From Anarhynchus alexandrinus (lineage: Eukaryota; Chordata; Aves; Charadriiformes; Charadriidae), in assembly GCA_008711295.1 (NCBI GenBank), contig VUYV01000015.1, positions 427,670 to 491,669 of the forward strand: a stretch of 64,000 bases of DNA, written 5' to 3'. The notes under the pieces were generated by a model that saw nothing but the letters and a program-made list of their open reading frames with translations, searched no databases and had not been told where the DNA came from. The position numbers and the translations under genes are program-made. Below are positions 10,126 to 22,600 of the stretch, one piece after another (within the stretch, counting starts at the first letter, position 1; the number at the start of each line of letters is the position of its first letter).

Positions 10126-12458
10126 ATGCAGCGGCTGCATCTTCTCTGCCTCAGTCTCCTGGTCCTGGGATGCATCCTGAATGGTAAGAGGGAACCTCTC
10201 AGGCTGCCTTTCTTGTGGAAGGGAGAGGATGCAGTTTTTTGCTCTCCTTTGCGTTTCCAGCAGGCTTTTAGATGGATCCATGGCTGGGGCTCTGTCACAG
10301 CCCTCCCGAGTTCTTTGCTTGTAGTCCCAGAGGGACTATGTCCTGCTCAAAGTCCAGGCAGGATTCTGCAGGGCACTGGGGCTGGAAAGTTGCGCTTGGG
10401 AAAGGCCGTGGAGCAATCCTGCCTCCAAGTGCCCTATCCCAGCTTGTGCACACTGGGCTGGGATCGCTTTGGTCCCATTCTCCCTGGCACACCAGGAGAC
10501 CATCCCTGGCTCCCTTTGGCGTAGGGCAGCCTGGGGGCAAGCGGCAGGGCTGGGAGCGGGAGGGAAGGTGTGAGATAGGGCACAGCTCACATTTGAGGGG
10601 CTGCTGGTGTTGGACACGAGCTTTGCACGGGTCACAGCTGTCTGGGTGGGTGACACCAGGCCCTCTGCTCTGCTGCGGGGAGCCGGGGAGCCCAGTGGTG
10701 TTGCACCATACCTTGCTGGTTGGGGCTACAGGCATCTCTGGACACTGCCAGCCTTGGCGGGCATCAACAGTGAGGGCAGCATTTGCTGGGAGGGTGACCG
10801 AGGTCCCCTACCCTGCAGTGAAGTGCAGACAGCTGTGTCCCTCAGCTGTCACAGGACTGGTCAGTCTGGGGTGGGCTGGTGATGGGGTAGCTGCAAAACC
10901 TGTGACTGCTTCAGCAACGAAAGCTGAAGTCATCCCCAGTCCCTCTGGAGTTGGTATCTGTATCGCAGCACCCCGAGGCTGGGTAGAGACCCCTGCCCTG
11001 CCTTGCTCGCTGCTGGGGCTGGCCCTGCGGGTGCAGGAGGGACCCAGGCATGCAGAAGGTTTGCCCTCCGCCAACCTGCTGTTTCTCCTCTCCTTTGCTG
11101 CCTGTCAGAAGGAGGCAAAGGGCTCCTGGCGCCAGGGTGTGGGAGCAATAAAGCTTGTGCCTGCGTGTGCAGCCGGGGCAGTGTGCGAGGGCATCGCTGG
11201 CGGGCACCATCCTGCCCTGCTCCGCCGGGTTGGCCCCGCAGCCCCTTCTCCCTCCGGTGAGGCTGGGTGAAGGCACAGCCAACCCAGGGAGAGCATCACA
11301 CGGTGTGTTCCTCCTCCAGTGCACGGTGGGAACAACGTCCTTGACTGCTGCCTGCGGACGAGCGAGACGCCCATCCCGCGGCGGATAGTGCAGGATTACC
11401 GGCTCCAGCTGGTGCAGGATGGATGCAACATCCCCGCTGCTGTGTAAGAGCCACAGGGTGGTGATGGCTGAGGGACAAGAGCCCCAGGGGGGATGATGGT
11501 CAAGGGATGGACCCTGCAGGGAGGCAGGGAGGGAGGCAGAGCAGGGTGGAGGAGGGATGTTGAGCTGGGTTTGGGGGTGAGGGAATAGGGAGGGTTGTGG
11601 AAGAGACCCTGGAGACCAGAGGCTTAATCAGGGCAGGACCTGCCAGCAGGGGAAAACTTAGAACAAAAGTTGGGGAACAAAAGTAATCTCAAGGTAGAGA
11701 TGGAGGAGGGCAGTGAGGGAGGCAGCAGGTGAGAGCTTGAGCTGTGCTTGAACATTCCTGGGGCGTCCTGCTCATCTTGGTTTTTTTCCCCGTGGGTCTG
11801 GCAGGTTCATCACCACGAAAGGCAAGCGCCTCTGTGCCCCACTCCAAGCCCCGTGGGTGATTCGCCTCCAAGAGAAGCTGGATGCCAGCTCTGCCAGGAA
11901 GGTAAGAGCAGTCCCTGTTCTTAGCCAGGAATGGGGGCAGCCCAGGGGTGGGTTAATCCACCACCAAAAAGGCTTTTCCCAGTCTGACTGGGCTGCTGGG
12001 ACATGCTCTCCTGAGGCATGGATACCTTGTCTCCACCTGCATTCCTCCTCCCTCCAACTGGGACCAGTCTATCTCCTCTCAATCCCTCTTCCACCCAAAA
12101 TAAATGCAGCCCAGGGGCTGTTGCCCACCCAGCACCACCCTGGGCTGAGCCCAACAAGTGCCATGGCAAATGGCACCATGAGCCACCCCCCCCCACACAC
12201 ACACACCACCACCACCACCACCACTTCTGCCCTGCAAACTTGGAGTTTGCAACTTGTGTGTCTTGACAGGGAGGGCTTGTGATGGGTTTGGTGGGTTCTT
12301 TGCAAGCCCAGCCAGGTCCCCACTTCACCACCATGGCTTGGTCAGGGGAGGTCACCCCTTGACGACCACCCCAACTGTGGGGAAGGGACTCTGGGGAGGC
12401 TCCTGCCTCATCACAGCTGGGTTTTTCACTTCCCCAGGCCAAACCCCAGGGCAAGTAA
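10126..12458 (+). CDS. CCL19: C-C motif chemokine 19 (CCL19), 99 aa, four coding exons
   Basis: Secreted CCR7 ligand that attracts mature dendritic cells and naive T cells. Coding exons are 10126-10183, 11320-11443, 11805-11901 and 12438-12458, with GT-AG introns in phases 1, 2 and 0. The last coding exon adds only six codons (AKPQGK) before TAA. Residues 1 to about 21 form the signal peptide (MQRLHLLCLSLLVLGCILN and on). The mature chain carries GGNNVLDCCLRTSETPIP, with cysteines C29, C30, C55 and C71 in CC-chemokine spacing. The third strand reads FITTKGKRLCAP, and the C-terminal helix is WVIRLQEKLDASSARK. Length matches human CCL19 (98 aa) and, unlike CCL21, there is no long basic tail. 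Upstream on the same strand is CCL21; the next identified gene downstream is IL11RA, in convergent orientation. Confidence 0.95.
12187..12230 (+). repeat. (CA)n / (CAC)n microsatellite in CCL19 intron 3
   Basis: A C run is followed by five CA units and then about seven CAC/CCA triplets. It sits inside the third intron of CCL19, away from both splice sites. It is likely length-polymorphic. Confidence 0.9.
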
Positions 12459-13320
12459 GCTCCGAAGAAGCCCACGGCCGGCCCCAGCGCCTGGAGCGGG
12501 GCCAGCTCCCAGCTGTGAATCTGAAGCTAATGGAGCCAACCTGCTTCCACCTCCAGCCGAAGGGCCGACCCTCCTCAGGACTTGTGCCGGCGCGCGGGGC
12601 TGGGCAGAGCCCTGCCTGCTCTCTCTTCTTCCCTCTGTCTCTGGTGTGACCCAGCAACCTGCACTAGGCTGAGCCAGGGGCTGCTGGACCGGAGCTTCCA
12701 CTGCCTTCACAGCCTGGAAGCTGGTTGATGGACTGTTCTGGGAGACAAGTTTGGGGGGTTCTCAGACTTCCCTTGCAGAAGCTGTGACTTCCAGCACCAG
12801 TCTGATCCCTTTGGTTTCCACTGTCAGCCCCAAACCTTCTGCAGCCCTTCTGTGTCCTTGGGAAGGGCTGCCAGGATGGGATAGTGTGGGGATGGAGGGG
12901 AGGGATGGGGATGTTCCTTGCTAGCCATGCACTGTGCTGCTCCCTCGCAGAGCATGACCTAGATGCCCCTGTGCAGATGCTGTTCCTCTCTCATGCCCTG
13001 ACTTCCCTGCACTGTTTCCTCTCCTGCCCTTCCTTGCCCAGGTGGAAACAGAGCCAGTAATGCGGTGGCAGCAGAGTGAGCAGTGATGTTGCCCTGGACC
13101 CTTGCACTCCTCAGGGACATTGCCCCCTTTCTTGGTCCCCCAGTCTGCCACCATATACAAAGCCTGGGCTTGGGGATACACGAGCAGTGCTCGTGCTGCT
13201 CTCAAGACATTTGCTGCTAGATCTATTCGATGCAACAATTACGGGTGTAAGTTGCTTCTTTCTCTCTTTTTTTTTTATTATGCTGTGGTATTGTTAAATA
13301 AAAAGAAAAACCATTGGGTG
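12459..13320 (+). other. CCL19: CCL19 3'UTR and poly(A) signal
   Basis: About 840 bases of unspliced 3'UTR follow the TAA at 12456-12458. AATAAA is at 13297-13302, preceded by a T-rich stretch (13262-13277). No earlier canonical signal is seen. The poly(A) site is inferred from the hexamer. Confidence 0.7.
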
Positions 13321-16300
13321 GTTGACATGCCTCGTGTTTGAGCCCGAAGGCCAGTGCGGAGCGTGGGGTGTGCAGCCAGTGCAGCAAGGTGTGGGAAAAG
13401 TGGCTTTCATAAGGGTGAAGGACACTTTCTACAGCAACTGGGCTGCAGGTCTCTCCTGGGAGGTCTCAGGACCATGGTGAGGCGGACGCCCTGCTCTGCA
13501 ATGCTTGGCCAGGCTGCCAGGGAGGGTCCCCAAGGGGCTGTGTTGCAGAGATGGGGCGGGAGGGAGCATGGCAGTATTGCACCATCCAGCCTAAACCACT
13601 TCAGTCCCACTGGTGCGGCTGCTGGACTGGAGCTCCCCAGCTCTCAACTCCCACAGGAGCTTAGGACATGGATGAAGAGCTGTGGTAACAGGACCCTTGT
13701 CCTTGCAGTGACAGGAACTTTGCCTTGGGTCTCCTGGGACTGCGCACTGGGTCTGTGCACTGGTCTTGGTCTCCCCAAATGGTGTTATGTCCCTTTGGGA
13801 ACTGCCCTTTCACCCACGCCATGTGATGTTTGAACAGAACTGCTCCATTCGGGTGAAGCATGGGGCTGAACATGCACGAGTGAGGTTTGCATGGCCAACA
13901 GCCAGGCACCACGCTCTCCTCCCAAAGACCACGGTGTTAAATGTGACTGTCCATATGGTTAAATTTTTACTCTGTGCCTGGCCAGGTTTTGGTGCCGGGC
14001 AGAAGGCCTGAGCACAGGCTGGGAGAGAGATGGCCCAGGTACTGTTCCTCAAGGCAGGGGGAATGTGGCCACCAGCCCTTCCAGGGGATGGCATCCATGG
14101 TGGTGCAGTGGCTGGCCTGTCCAAGCCAGGGGATGTCCAGGCACCTGGTGGCTTTTGCTGAGACCTGTTGAATGCAAGCTTAGCCTTGTCCCTTTTCCTC
14201 CCTTGGTCTGCTGCCTCCCTTGGTTGGTGGCTGGGGTTTCTTTTCCAGGTGTTCCTCCCTCTGGGGTCCTCCTCCCTGGTATCTGTGTACACGCGATGTC
14301 CTGGGCTTGGCTGTCTCTTGGTGTGACTTTCCCAGAGCACCAGCTCTGTCCCAGCTCATTAACTATAGTGACAGCCCAGCAATACAATCCCGAGGAGGAG
14401 GAGGCAGAGGAGGAAGGGTGGTATGGGAAGAGAGGCCAAGACAAACATCGTGAGTGGGAAATGAGGATAACCTGTGCTTGCTTGGGCAGAGGCCTTCCTG
14501 CCGCTCGCTCGGTGACCCATGAGGTGCCACAGCTGGGGAGGAGGAGGATGCTCGGTGTGGATCTGCACTGGGGCTGAGCTGCTGCAGCTGGTGCAGGTCC
14601 CTGTGCAGGACAGGGGCTGCAGGAGAGGCTTAGCGTGGGGTGGACCTGGTTCATCCTGGGCTGGAGGCTACCCTGACAAGAAGCACGGTGTTCTGGCCCA
14701 GTTCCTTGGAAAGCTGAGGGAGCAGGGGCTTGCGCCAATCTTTTGGATGTTGGAAGCAGGTTTATCCGTTTCCATCAGGGTTTGAGGGACCACTTGGCCA
14801 ACCTGCCTGTAAGAGCATGGTTGCAGAGCCTGTGGCTCCCAGCTCTGCTGGGAGCAATGAACGTGTCCTCCTCAGGGCAATGCAGCCGTTCGTCAGAGAT
14901 CCCTGCCAGGTGCTTGTCTTTCGTGGCCCTCAAGGCTGTGGTGAGCCAGACAGCAGGCTGCCCTTGCCCCTCAGTGAAGGACAGGAGGACATGCTGTACT
15001 GGGCCAGGTACGTGGTCCTGTCTGGCTGTCCCTCTTCCAGCCCTGCAGCAGCTGTCCCTACTCCAGAGCCTGATGCTTGGAAATCTGTCAAAACCCAGCA
15101 GGGCTCAGTACTGTGTAAACTACGGAGTTTTTCCTGATACAAAATGTCAACGATCTGTTTAGAGGGAAGCAGCCACTTTCCTTGGAGAAAGCAGCTAGTC
15201 ACTGCCATGTCAAAAACCTCGGGTCCCAGTGAAGAGCTACGTTCAGTGAAAAATGTTCCAAGTCTTCCTGTTTCTCTGTCCCTAGATGTCCTTTTCCTAC
15301 TCATTGTTTACCCTCACTCCACTCGCAAGGGTTGGTGGGGCAGGATCGGGGTCTGTTGCAGTATGATGCAGACATGCTGTCAGAAGATCTGGGGCTATGT
15401 GCAGGGATCACTTTGGTGTGAGGGGTTCTGCAGCATCGGCTGAGTCACCTGCAGCACTTAATCCACACCTGGGACACGTATGTCACACACGGTGGAATAA
15501 CAAGACTTTATAACTGAAGAGCTTTCCTAGAGGACTGACAAAACAGCCCCTCTCCTCATGACTGCTCAAAAGGCCAGGAAAGAAAGGCAAGGCTCCATCT
15601 ATGCAAGGAAATTGAGCATGCTTTGGGTTGTTCTCTAGCTGCCAGGTCTCATAGCCGGGATCATGAGGCCATTCCTGTATCTCCCAGGCACAGTGAAAGC
15701 TGTCTGAGATGCTTCACAGGCTGCATTCAGGGGGCACAAGACACAGCAGGCACAATGCTGCAGTCTCAGGGCATGACCTGGCATGGGCATTCCCAGCCAG
15801 AAGGTGGGATTGAAGGTCCATAGCAAAAACACTTGTCTGCTTCTCTGTATCAAGAGCGGGCAACGAAGGGAAATGCTACGCTGGTCTTATTTGGTGCCAT
15901 AATAGCCCTTCCAGGGGCTTTACTGGAACTGGTTTTGTCCCTTGCCTTGTGTACAGGGGCTTCTTCTGTCACCAGCACATGTTGCTCCTGAAGGGACCAG
16001 GAAGGAGGTGGCTGCACCCTCCCGGCATGTACTCATAGGTGAGGTGAGCAGCACTGTGGGGCTAAAAGCTCTTCCCCCCTCCTGCAGCCCTCACATGGCC
16101 TCTTCATGTCAATCTCTGGTGCAGAGTTGTCCACAGGAGCTGTGAACATGCCCTGGGCACATTTGCCAGTGCAAGGGCCAGTTGTCCCCCATGCTGGTGG
16201 TCTCCTCTGCTTGGTGCCAAGGCAAGGGGCTGCTCTCCATGGGCACAGATCCCTTGGCACCAGCACCGGACCCGGCTGGCAGGGGCTCAGGGATCTGCCA

Positions 16301-19300
16301 GGTTTTTGTGGGGACATGGGACATGTGGACAGTTGGGAAGGGTGGGAACCCAGGTGAGGAAAAGCCCCTTTAGTCTCATCCCAGTGTGCTGTTTGCTCTT
16401 GCCTAAACATTAACACGTGTGGGTGATGGAGAGGATCCAGGCTTGGCATCTCTCCTCCCCAGGCCCCTGCTTGCTTGCCTTTCATTCCCAGCATGTCATC
16501 ACCAGTGCTGCTTGTCTGGACATTTTCTGCTGAGATTTGTCCTGTGAGAAGATGTCACTACCCTTGGCCAGGCTGTGGGGATCTGCACATGAGCTGGTGC
16601 CATCCCTGCCACCCTCCTCCTGCAGCTGGACTCTCCCTGGTGGTATCGCCCAGCCTGCACCTCCGTGGTCTTTCTTCTCGGGTCTGGTCCCCAGGACTGG
16701 AGCAGGGGACCAGGGTGCTTTTCTGGCACGGGTCCCTGGAGTCAAACCAAGCCCAGAAGTTGTCTGACATGGGGGAACGTTGTGCCCACGCAGGGCTCAG
16801 CTCTGTGCTTTTGTAAGTTGCTCATCGCAGTGTAGGTTCAGCCACGAGCCAGGCGCACCCTTGCTCAGATCCCAGGGCTCAGAGCACCCTTTGGAAAGGG
16901 AGGGGGGACCCATCCTCTCTGCCCTCAGATGCACTCATCTTCTCTTTGTGCACAGTAGCAGTAAAAACTGGAGATTAAAGAGAAAACCAGGAGGACAAGC
17001 AAATAGGAGACTTGTCCTGCTGCCAGAAGTGTCTGGAAAGTACCTTCCCCATCCCTCTCAATGAACCGGTAGGCAGTGATGGAAGGCTCAGTGCCATTTC
17101 TGTGGCACTCCCCACCTTTCCCTCCTGTTTTCCTGCTTACCTGTGCCTCTAGGTAAGGTTTTCTCTGCTCCCCGTGGTGTGCCCCCTGGCCAGAAGGCTG
17201 GAGGGAAACCTGCCAACCCTCCTGTTCTCAGTTGTTCTGCAACCACAGCAATACGGCATGGCTGCATGGCAAAACACAGCTGGGTCTGTCGGAGATTGAG
17301 ATGAAGTGGCACCACCTGGCTCAGACTGCAGGGATGGGGCTTGGCGGGGACTAGGGAATATCTGGGGGCTCCCTTTAGCTCTTCTTGGGAGCAGATGGGA
17401 GGGACAACCACAGGGTGAGAACTGGGCAAGGACAGCAGCAAAGAAGAGAAGATTTTGGAGTTTCTCATGAAGCTGGGAAACTGATGTGCAGCCTGAGGCT
17501 GGCTGGGATGCATTAAACCCATAAGCATGAAAAACCTTTCCTTGTCCAGGGCAGAAAGGGAGAGCCAGAAGATCACTAGCTGAAGGCAGACTCTGAAGCT
17601 CTTCCGGTAATCCTTGTTGAGCTCTGTCACAGGCAAACCTCTAATTTTGGGCTCTCCCTGCCCCTCTGTCTTTTTGGCCCCATATTGCCCAGTTTCTGCC
17701 CAGTTTCCTTGTACCCTTCTGGCCCAGGCTTTACCTGAGTGGTGGCTCTTCTGTGCCTGTCCGGAGGGATTTGGCAGTTGTGTTGTGTCACTGCAGATGT
17801 GCCAGGTGTGGTACGGCTGCTTGGCTTGGGTGGTTCAGCTTCTGCAGCCTTTGGTTTGCCTCCTCCACAAACACATCTCCCTCTTCTCCACTTTCCCACA
17901 GAAAGCAGGGTTTTCTTTCTTGCAGATGTTTTGGCTGGGAAAACCCCTCCTCTGCTGGGCTGTGCACTGACTGTCCCCACACTGCAAGCACACAACTGTG
18001 TTTACATGCACGTTCCGTAATCTTGTTTAAATTATCAAGACATGACTTTCTACTGTCTCTGGGAGGACGACGCTCCAGAAAAGCAGCGTTTATTATCAGG
18101 AGCCTTGTGGGCTGCTGCGGTGGTCTTCGGTGAAGAAATCAAGTGCTTTCCTTTGAAAGACCCTGCAACTTGTAGTTTCCCACCTTTTATTTAGTTGGCG
18201 TGGCTTTTGGAAAGGCACCAGTCAGCATTTACAGTGATGGATGACAGCCACTGTATTGCAAAGAACAAAAGCAGAAGTGTCCCGGATACGCTACAGCTAC
18301 AGATTTGCCCTCTTCTCACAGTGCTTGGTTTCATTTCCCAGCTACTGCGCAATGCTCCAGCGTCCTCCTCTGCCCCTGCCAAGGCCAGCTACCCCAGGGA
18401 ATTCCCGGTGTCGGAGCCTGCGGGGCTGGGGGTTTCATTGCCTGCCTGGAGCGAAAGCAGGGCTGAAGTCCGCTGGGTTGATCCCTGCTGTTTCCGAAGG
18501 CTGTGTCCATGCTGCGTGACGGCTCTTTGCTTGAGCCTGTGGGGTTCGGTTGGCTTGGGCAGGGCAGCAGGTCCAGGAGATGCTGGTTCTTAGGTCTCCG
18601 CTTCTCACCCGGGGTAGGGAGGCTCTGCCCTGTGTGCGCTGCATTGCCCCGTATCTCAGCACGGGCGCTCGGAGCAGTAGGTATTTTGCAGCGTGACAGG
18701 GGATGGATGGTAGGAGGGAAGCTCTCTCCACCTTGGCCTGGTTTCAAGCTAGACTGCTCGCTAGCCCTGCTGCTAGCAAATCCAGTGCAGGTGGCTTGTT
18801 GCAAAAATTAGCATCTCCTGGCATGCTCGTGTGCTGTAGAACCGGTGTTTAAAACTGTGTTAGTGCAGGCTAAAGCAAAAAATCGCCACAAAGAGCCATT
18901 TGTGAGTCAGCCTCGTAGCAAGAGGTGCTCAGATCTCCAGCCCAGCACAGCAGATGGTGCAGTGGTAATGGGAGAAATGGGGGCTGTGTTGCGGCTGTTG
19001 GGATGAGGACAAGCGGGTACATGTCCTGCAGCTTGCTGCCACTGCCTTCAGGCTCTGTCCCCTTCCCTCCTGGCAGGGACAACTGTTTTAATTTACCTCT
19101 GAGCTTTGTTCAGTGAGGATTTTGGGCATCATTCATGAGTGATCCTGCAGTGCAGGAGTTATTCAAGTCAGTTTTGGTGGGAGAGGTGGACCTGGATGGG
19201 ACAACTGGGCTCTGGAAAGGTGTGCACCCACTTGGGAGGGCTGTGGGGGACAGCAGTGAGTTTAATCAGACATCTGGATGACCTGGCCTCCAAGCACAGG

Positions 19301-19440
19301 CTGAAGGAGCCTGGGTTTACCCTGATTCCCGGAATGGATAAGATGGTTTCCTAGTGCACAGAGGGATGCTGCGAAGAGAAAGTGAAAAAAGTACTCTCTG
19401 AGTTTACTTTTGATAGGTCAAGAAACCACAGGCGTCCATG
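13321..19440. other. Intergenic DNA downstream of CCL19, no gene seen
   Basis: No chemokine-like exon (DCC or CC motif next to a GT-AG pair) and no other recognisable domain is seen on either strand. Frames of up to about 230 codons occur but have the tryptophan-, cysteine- and proline-rich composition of translated non-coding DNA. An mRNA-like or lncRNA transcript cannot be excluded from sequence alone. Confidence 0.55.
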
Positions 19441-19449
19441 GGGTCAGAC

Positions 19450-19615
19450 TTTAGGGGGAAATTCCATTTAGCAGGACAAGGCAGTTGAGGAAATGCTACA
19501 TCTCCACTGCTGGAGACTTTTACGGTTAGACCAGTGCCTGTTGGAAAACTATAAGTAGTGCTGACCCTGGCCTAGCACAGAATGGATCAGATGACCTGGG
19601 CCAGTCCTTCCAAAT
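19450..19615 (+). mobile_element. Ancient CR1 LINE 3'-end fragment
   Basis: The stretch resembles the amniote CR1 3' tail in order: 'gttgaggaaatgctacatct' followed by 'ctggagacttttacggttag', then 'atggatcagatgacctgggc' and 'cagtccttccaaatcc'. The last part corresponds to the conserved CR1 end that reads like 'agatgacct...ggtcccttccaa'. There is no open frame left, so this is an old, 5'-truncated, inactive copy. The identification is by motif memory, not by alignment; the 5' limit is approximate. Confidence 0.6.
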
Positions 19616-22600
19616 CCCTTTTTTCCCCTATTATTCTGGTCTATCAGGTTCCTAGTGGGTGAGGTGGGCTTCCTCTGCCTTATGCTATTCCTCTGAGGGC
19701 TAGATGAAGTCACAGGGACCATGACCTTGGAAGATTTCTAGAAGGTGGAGGCGGGAGGATGGAGTCACACTTGGTTTTCCCCACTCATTTGTTGAGTGCT
19801 TGATGTAAGGCTGTCCATGGCCACAAAAAACCCTTGTCCCCAGGTGCAAATCCAGGAACTGACCTACTGCCCATGCGATGAAGGTGTCTTGGGAGCATGG
19901 AGAGGGCTTGGCGAGCCAGGCTGAAGGAACCAGATCTTGTGTTGCATTCATGAGCCCTCTTTGAAGCTGAGCAGGCTGTGCAGACGCTAATAGTAGAGTG
20001 TGAACCATCAGTGGCGACAAACAACATCCTTGCTGTCACCATCTGGGCCACATGATAGTGGTCCTGGCAATGGCCTTGGCAGCCTTGCTCTGTTTCAACA
20101 GCATGCTTTGAGTTTGGGTTTGAGAAAAAAAAGAAAGCAACCCAAAGAGAGAAGAGAAAAGAAAAGAGCTCTTCAGGGGGAACGTGAAGCCAAAGAGTTT
20201 AGCATCAAATGCCTTTTGAAAACAGCTGTGGAGTCTTGCTCCGAGATAAATAAAGGCTGGTTTGAAGCTGGAGAGCTAGCTGGCAGGACACACTGTTCCC
20301 ATGTTGCCAAATGCTTCCCGGACCACCTGTCCTTGCAGGGCTGGGTTTCCCGCAGAGCTGCCGGGAGCTGCCACGGTGCCGCACGCTCCATCGGAGTGGC
20401 TGCGTGTATCGCCAGGATCCTGATGCTCAGCCCAGGCTTGGAGCAGAGACTGAGGGTGTCAGGGGGAGGTGGAAGCCCTTGAGGGGTCCTTTCTCTCTCT
20501 AGAGAGCTCTGAGAGCTGGAGACCTTTACACTTGGCGGTTTATCCTCATCCTAGTGAGGTTTTGAGGATTTTTGAGTGGGAGGCAGCCATGAGAGTTTGG
20601 CTGGCAGGAGATGTGCACTGCCTGGCCCCCTGGGTAGTACCGAATGGAGGCTGTGGTTTTGGGTTGGTGCAAGGTCTGAAGCATCTGAATCAAGGGAGTT
20701 TTAACCAAAGCAGGCCCTAAAGTGTCTGTGCTCAGTGCTTTAACAGAGTGAGGAAGGGCTCAAGCAGAAAACATCTGGAACAAGATCAGAAGCCAGACAC
20801 GCTCCTAAACAAAGGAGATACATGTCCTTGGAGGAGAAAACAGACATGTAAATGGAGACGGAGGGGGCCAACAGCAGGTTGGGTTTCTCTGGATCTCATT
20901 TGTCTTCCTTGTGCTGCAACTGTCTAAAGTAAATGCTGGGGGGCTGCAGCATGCCAGAACACGCCGGGGCCATTCATCATGGGCTGTGCTGGCAGTTGGG
21001 ACAAGTCCGTGATGAGCAGAAGCTTCCAGCTATCCAGAGGGGCTCTGCCTTGTTTGCATCATCAGTTCTGAGGCTGCAGCCTTTCCCATACCGCATGCAG
21101 GCAAATGCAGGGAGAGAACAACTTTTTTCAGCAGGGCATTAACCCCTACAAATGTGACCCTGTAGTGCTTTTCTACAAGGGCTCTGGCTGGTCTTCAGGA
21201 GGGTCATTTCTCTCTCTGCTCCCAGAACTCCTTCAGCTCAGTCCGGGAAGGAATTCCTCCTGGTCTGGATCTCGCCCCTTACAGGGTATTTCTGGTTACA
21301 CTCACACAAGCTTTCTGGGTCAGTTCTTTCCAGTTTGAACAGTCCCAATCTGCTCAGCATTGCTTCTTCTCTTCCAGGGGCTGCTCTCCTGTTCTGGACA
21401 GTGTGTGTGAAGATGGAGGGCAGGTAGTTCTGCAATGATTTGACATGGATCTGCTACAAAGGACTTTCTCTGAAAGTCAGGAGACTGAGCCTGGGTACGG
21501 CTCTGGTGTGAAGAGAGTCTGCAGCTCCGTGCCACACTTGTGTGGGCCACCAGGCAAAGACTGGCAAAGAGTCAAACATATAAACTCCCAAGTGAGCCTT
21601 TTTTTTTCAGCTGCTTGCAAAGGGAGCTGGTGGAGGCCACAGTGGCTGGGTCTTTGGGGGCTTCCCCATGGAGCAGCTCTGTGCTGCCCCAAAGGCAGCA
21701 ACTTCCTTCCCAGACTTCCTGTGGGATGATTCTGTCCAAGGATTTCCAGGCAGAGGATGACCATGGCCAGGAAAAAGCCATCAAAAAGAGTAAATCTGGA
21801 GTCTGCGGGGGCAGAGCTGCCAAAAGTGCAAAGGCAGCAGAGGGCAGGGGAGCTGGGGAAGTCTCTGAAGCAAATAAGATATACCAGGCTGGTATTCCTA
21901 CCAGGGCACAGCAGCAAAGAGTGGAAAGTCCCTGGCTGCGTCTTCTGGGTCTGATAAGGCAGAGTGGCTCCATGCCCTGCCAAGGAAGGACTTGCTTGTG
22001 GATCCTTTTTTACAGGAAACAGAGGGGAGAGTCGTCAGGACAGCAGTCAGAGAGATGGGAAAAGAAAAGGCAGCCAGATCCTTCCTTCAGGCTGCTCCAC
22101 TCATGGCCACCGTGTTAGCCGGGCCCCCAAACTGCACAGGGAAGCTGTTGGGAGGTCCTGGTTAGTAGGTCCAGGACTTCTAATCTGCATGCTGGAAGTA
22201 TAACACTGAAGCCTGCTAAGTCCCTGAGCTCCCCCCGCCCCTCTCTTAATGCTACCACAGTCCCCTTAGAAGCGCACTGCTCCCCATCACCAAAAGCCCT
22301 GAAGGTCTTTCAAAGCCTTCTCCTGCTTCAGACAGGCCGACCCAGGACCCCTCTTCAATTTTGGTTAGCAACATCCTCCTTGCAGCCCGCTGCAGTGCCG
22401 CTGGGGCCAGCCCAGCTGCTCCTGTGCTAGTGTTGTCCCCAGGCCTGACAAGAGCTGTGTCCATCCCCAAAATGATCGGGTTGCGGGTTTAAGGCAAACA
22501 GGAGTGCTTTTTTCAAACCTTCTGTCGATAAGTCATGGAAACATGAAGCGCAGGGTGCTGGAGGGGCTCAGCCAGTTCAGCTGGATAAACCCACCACAGG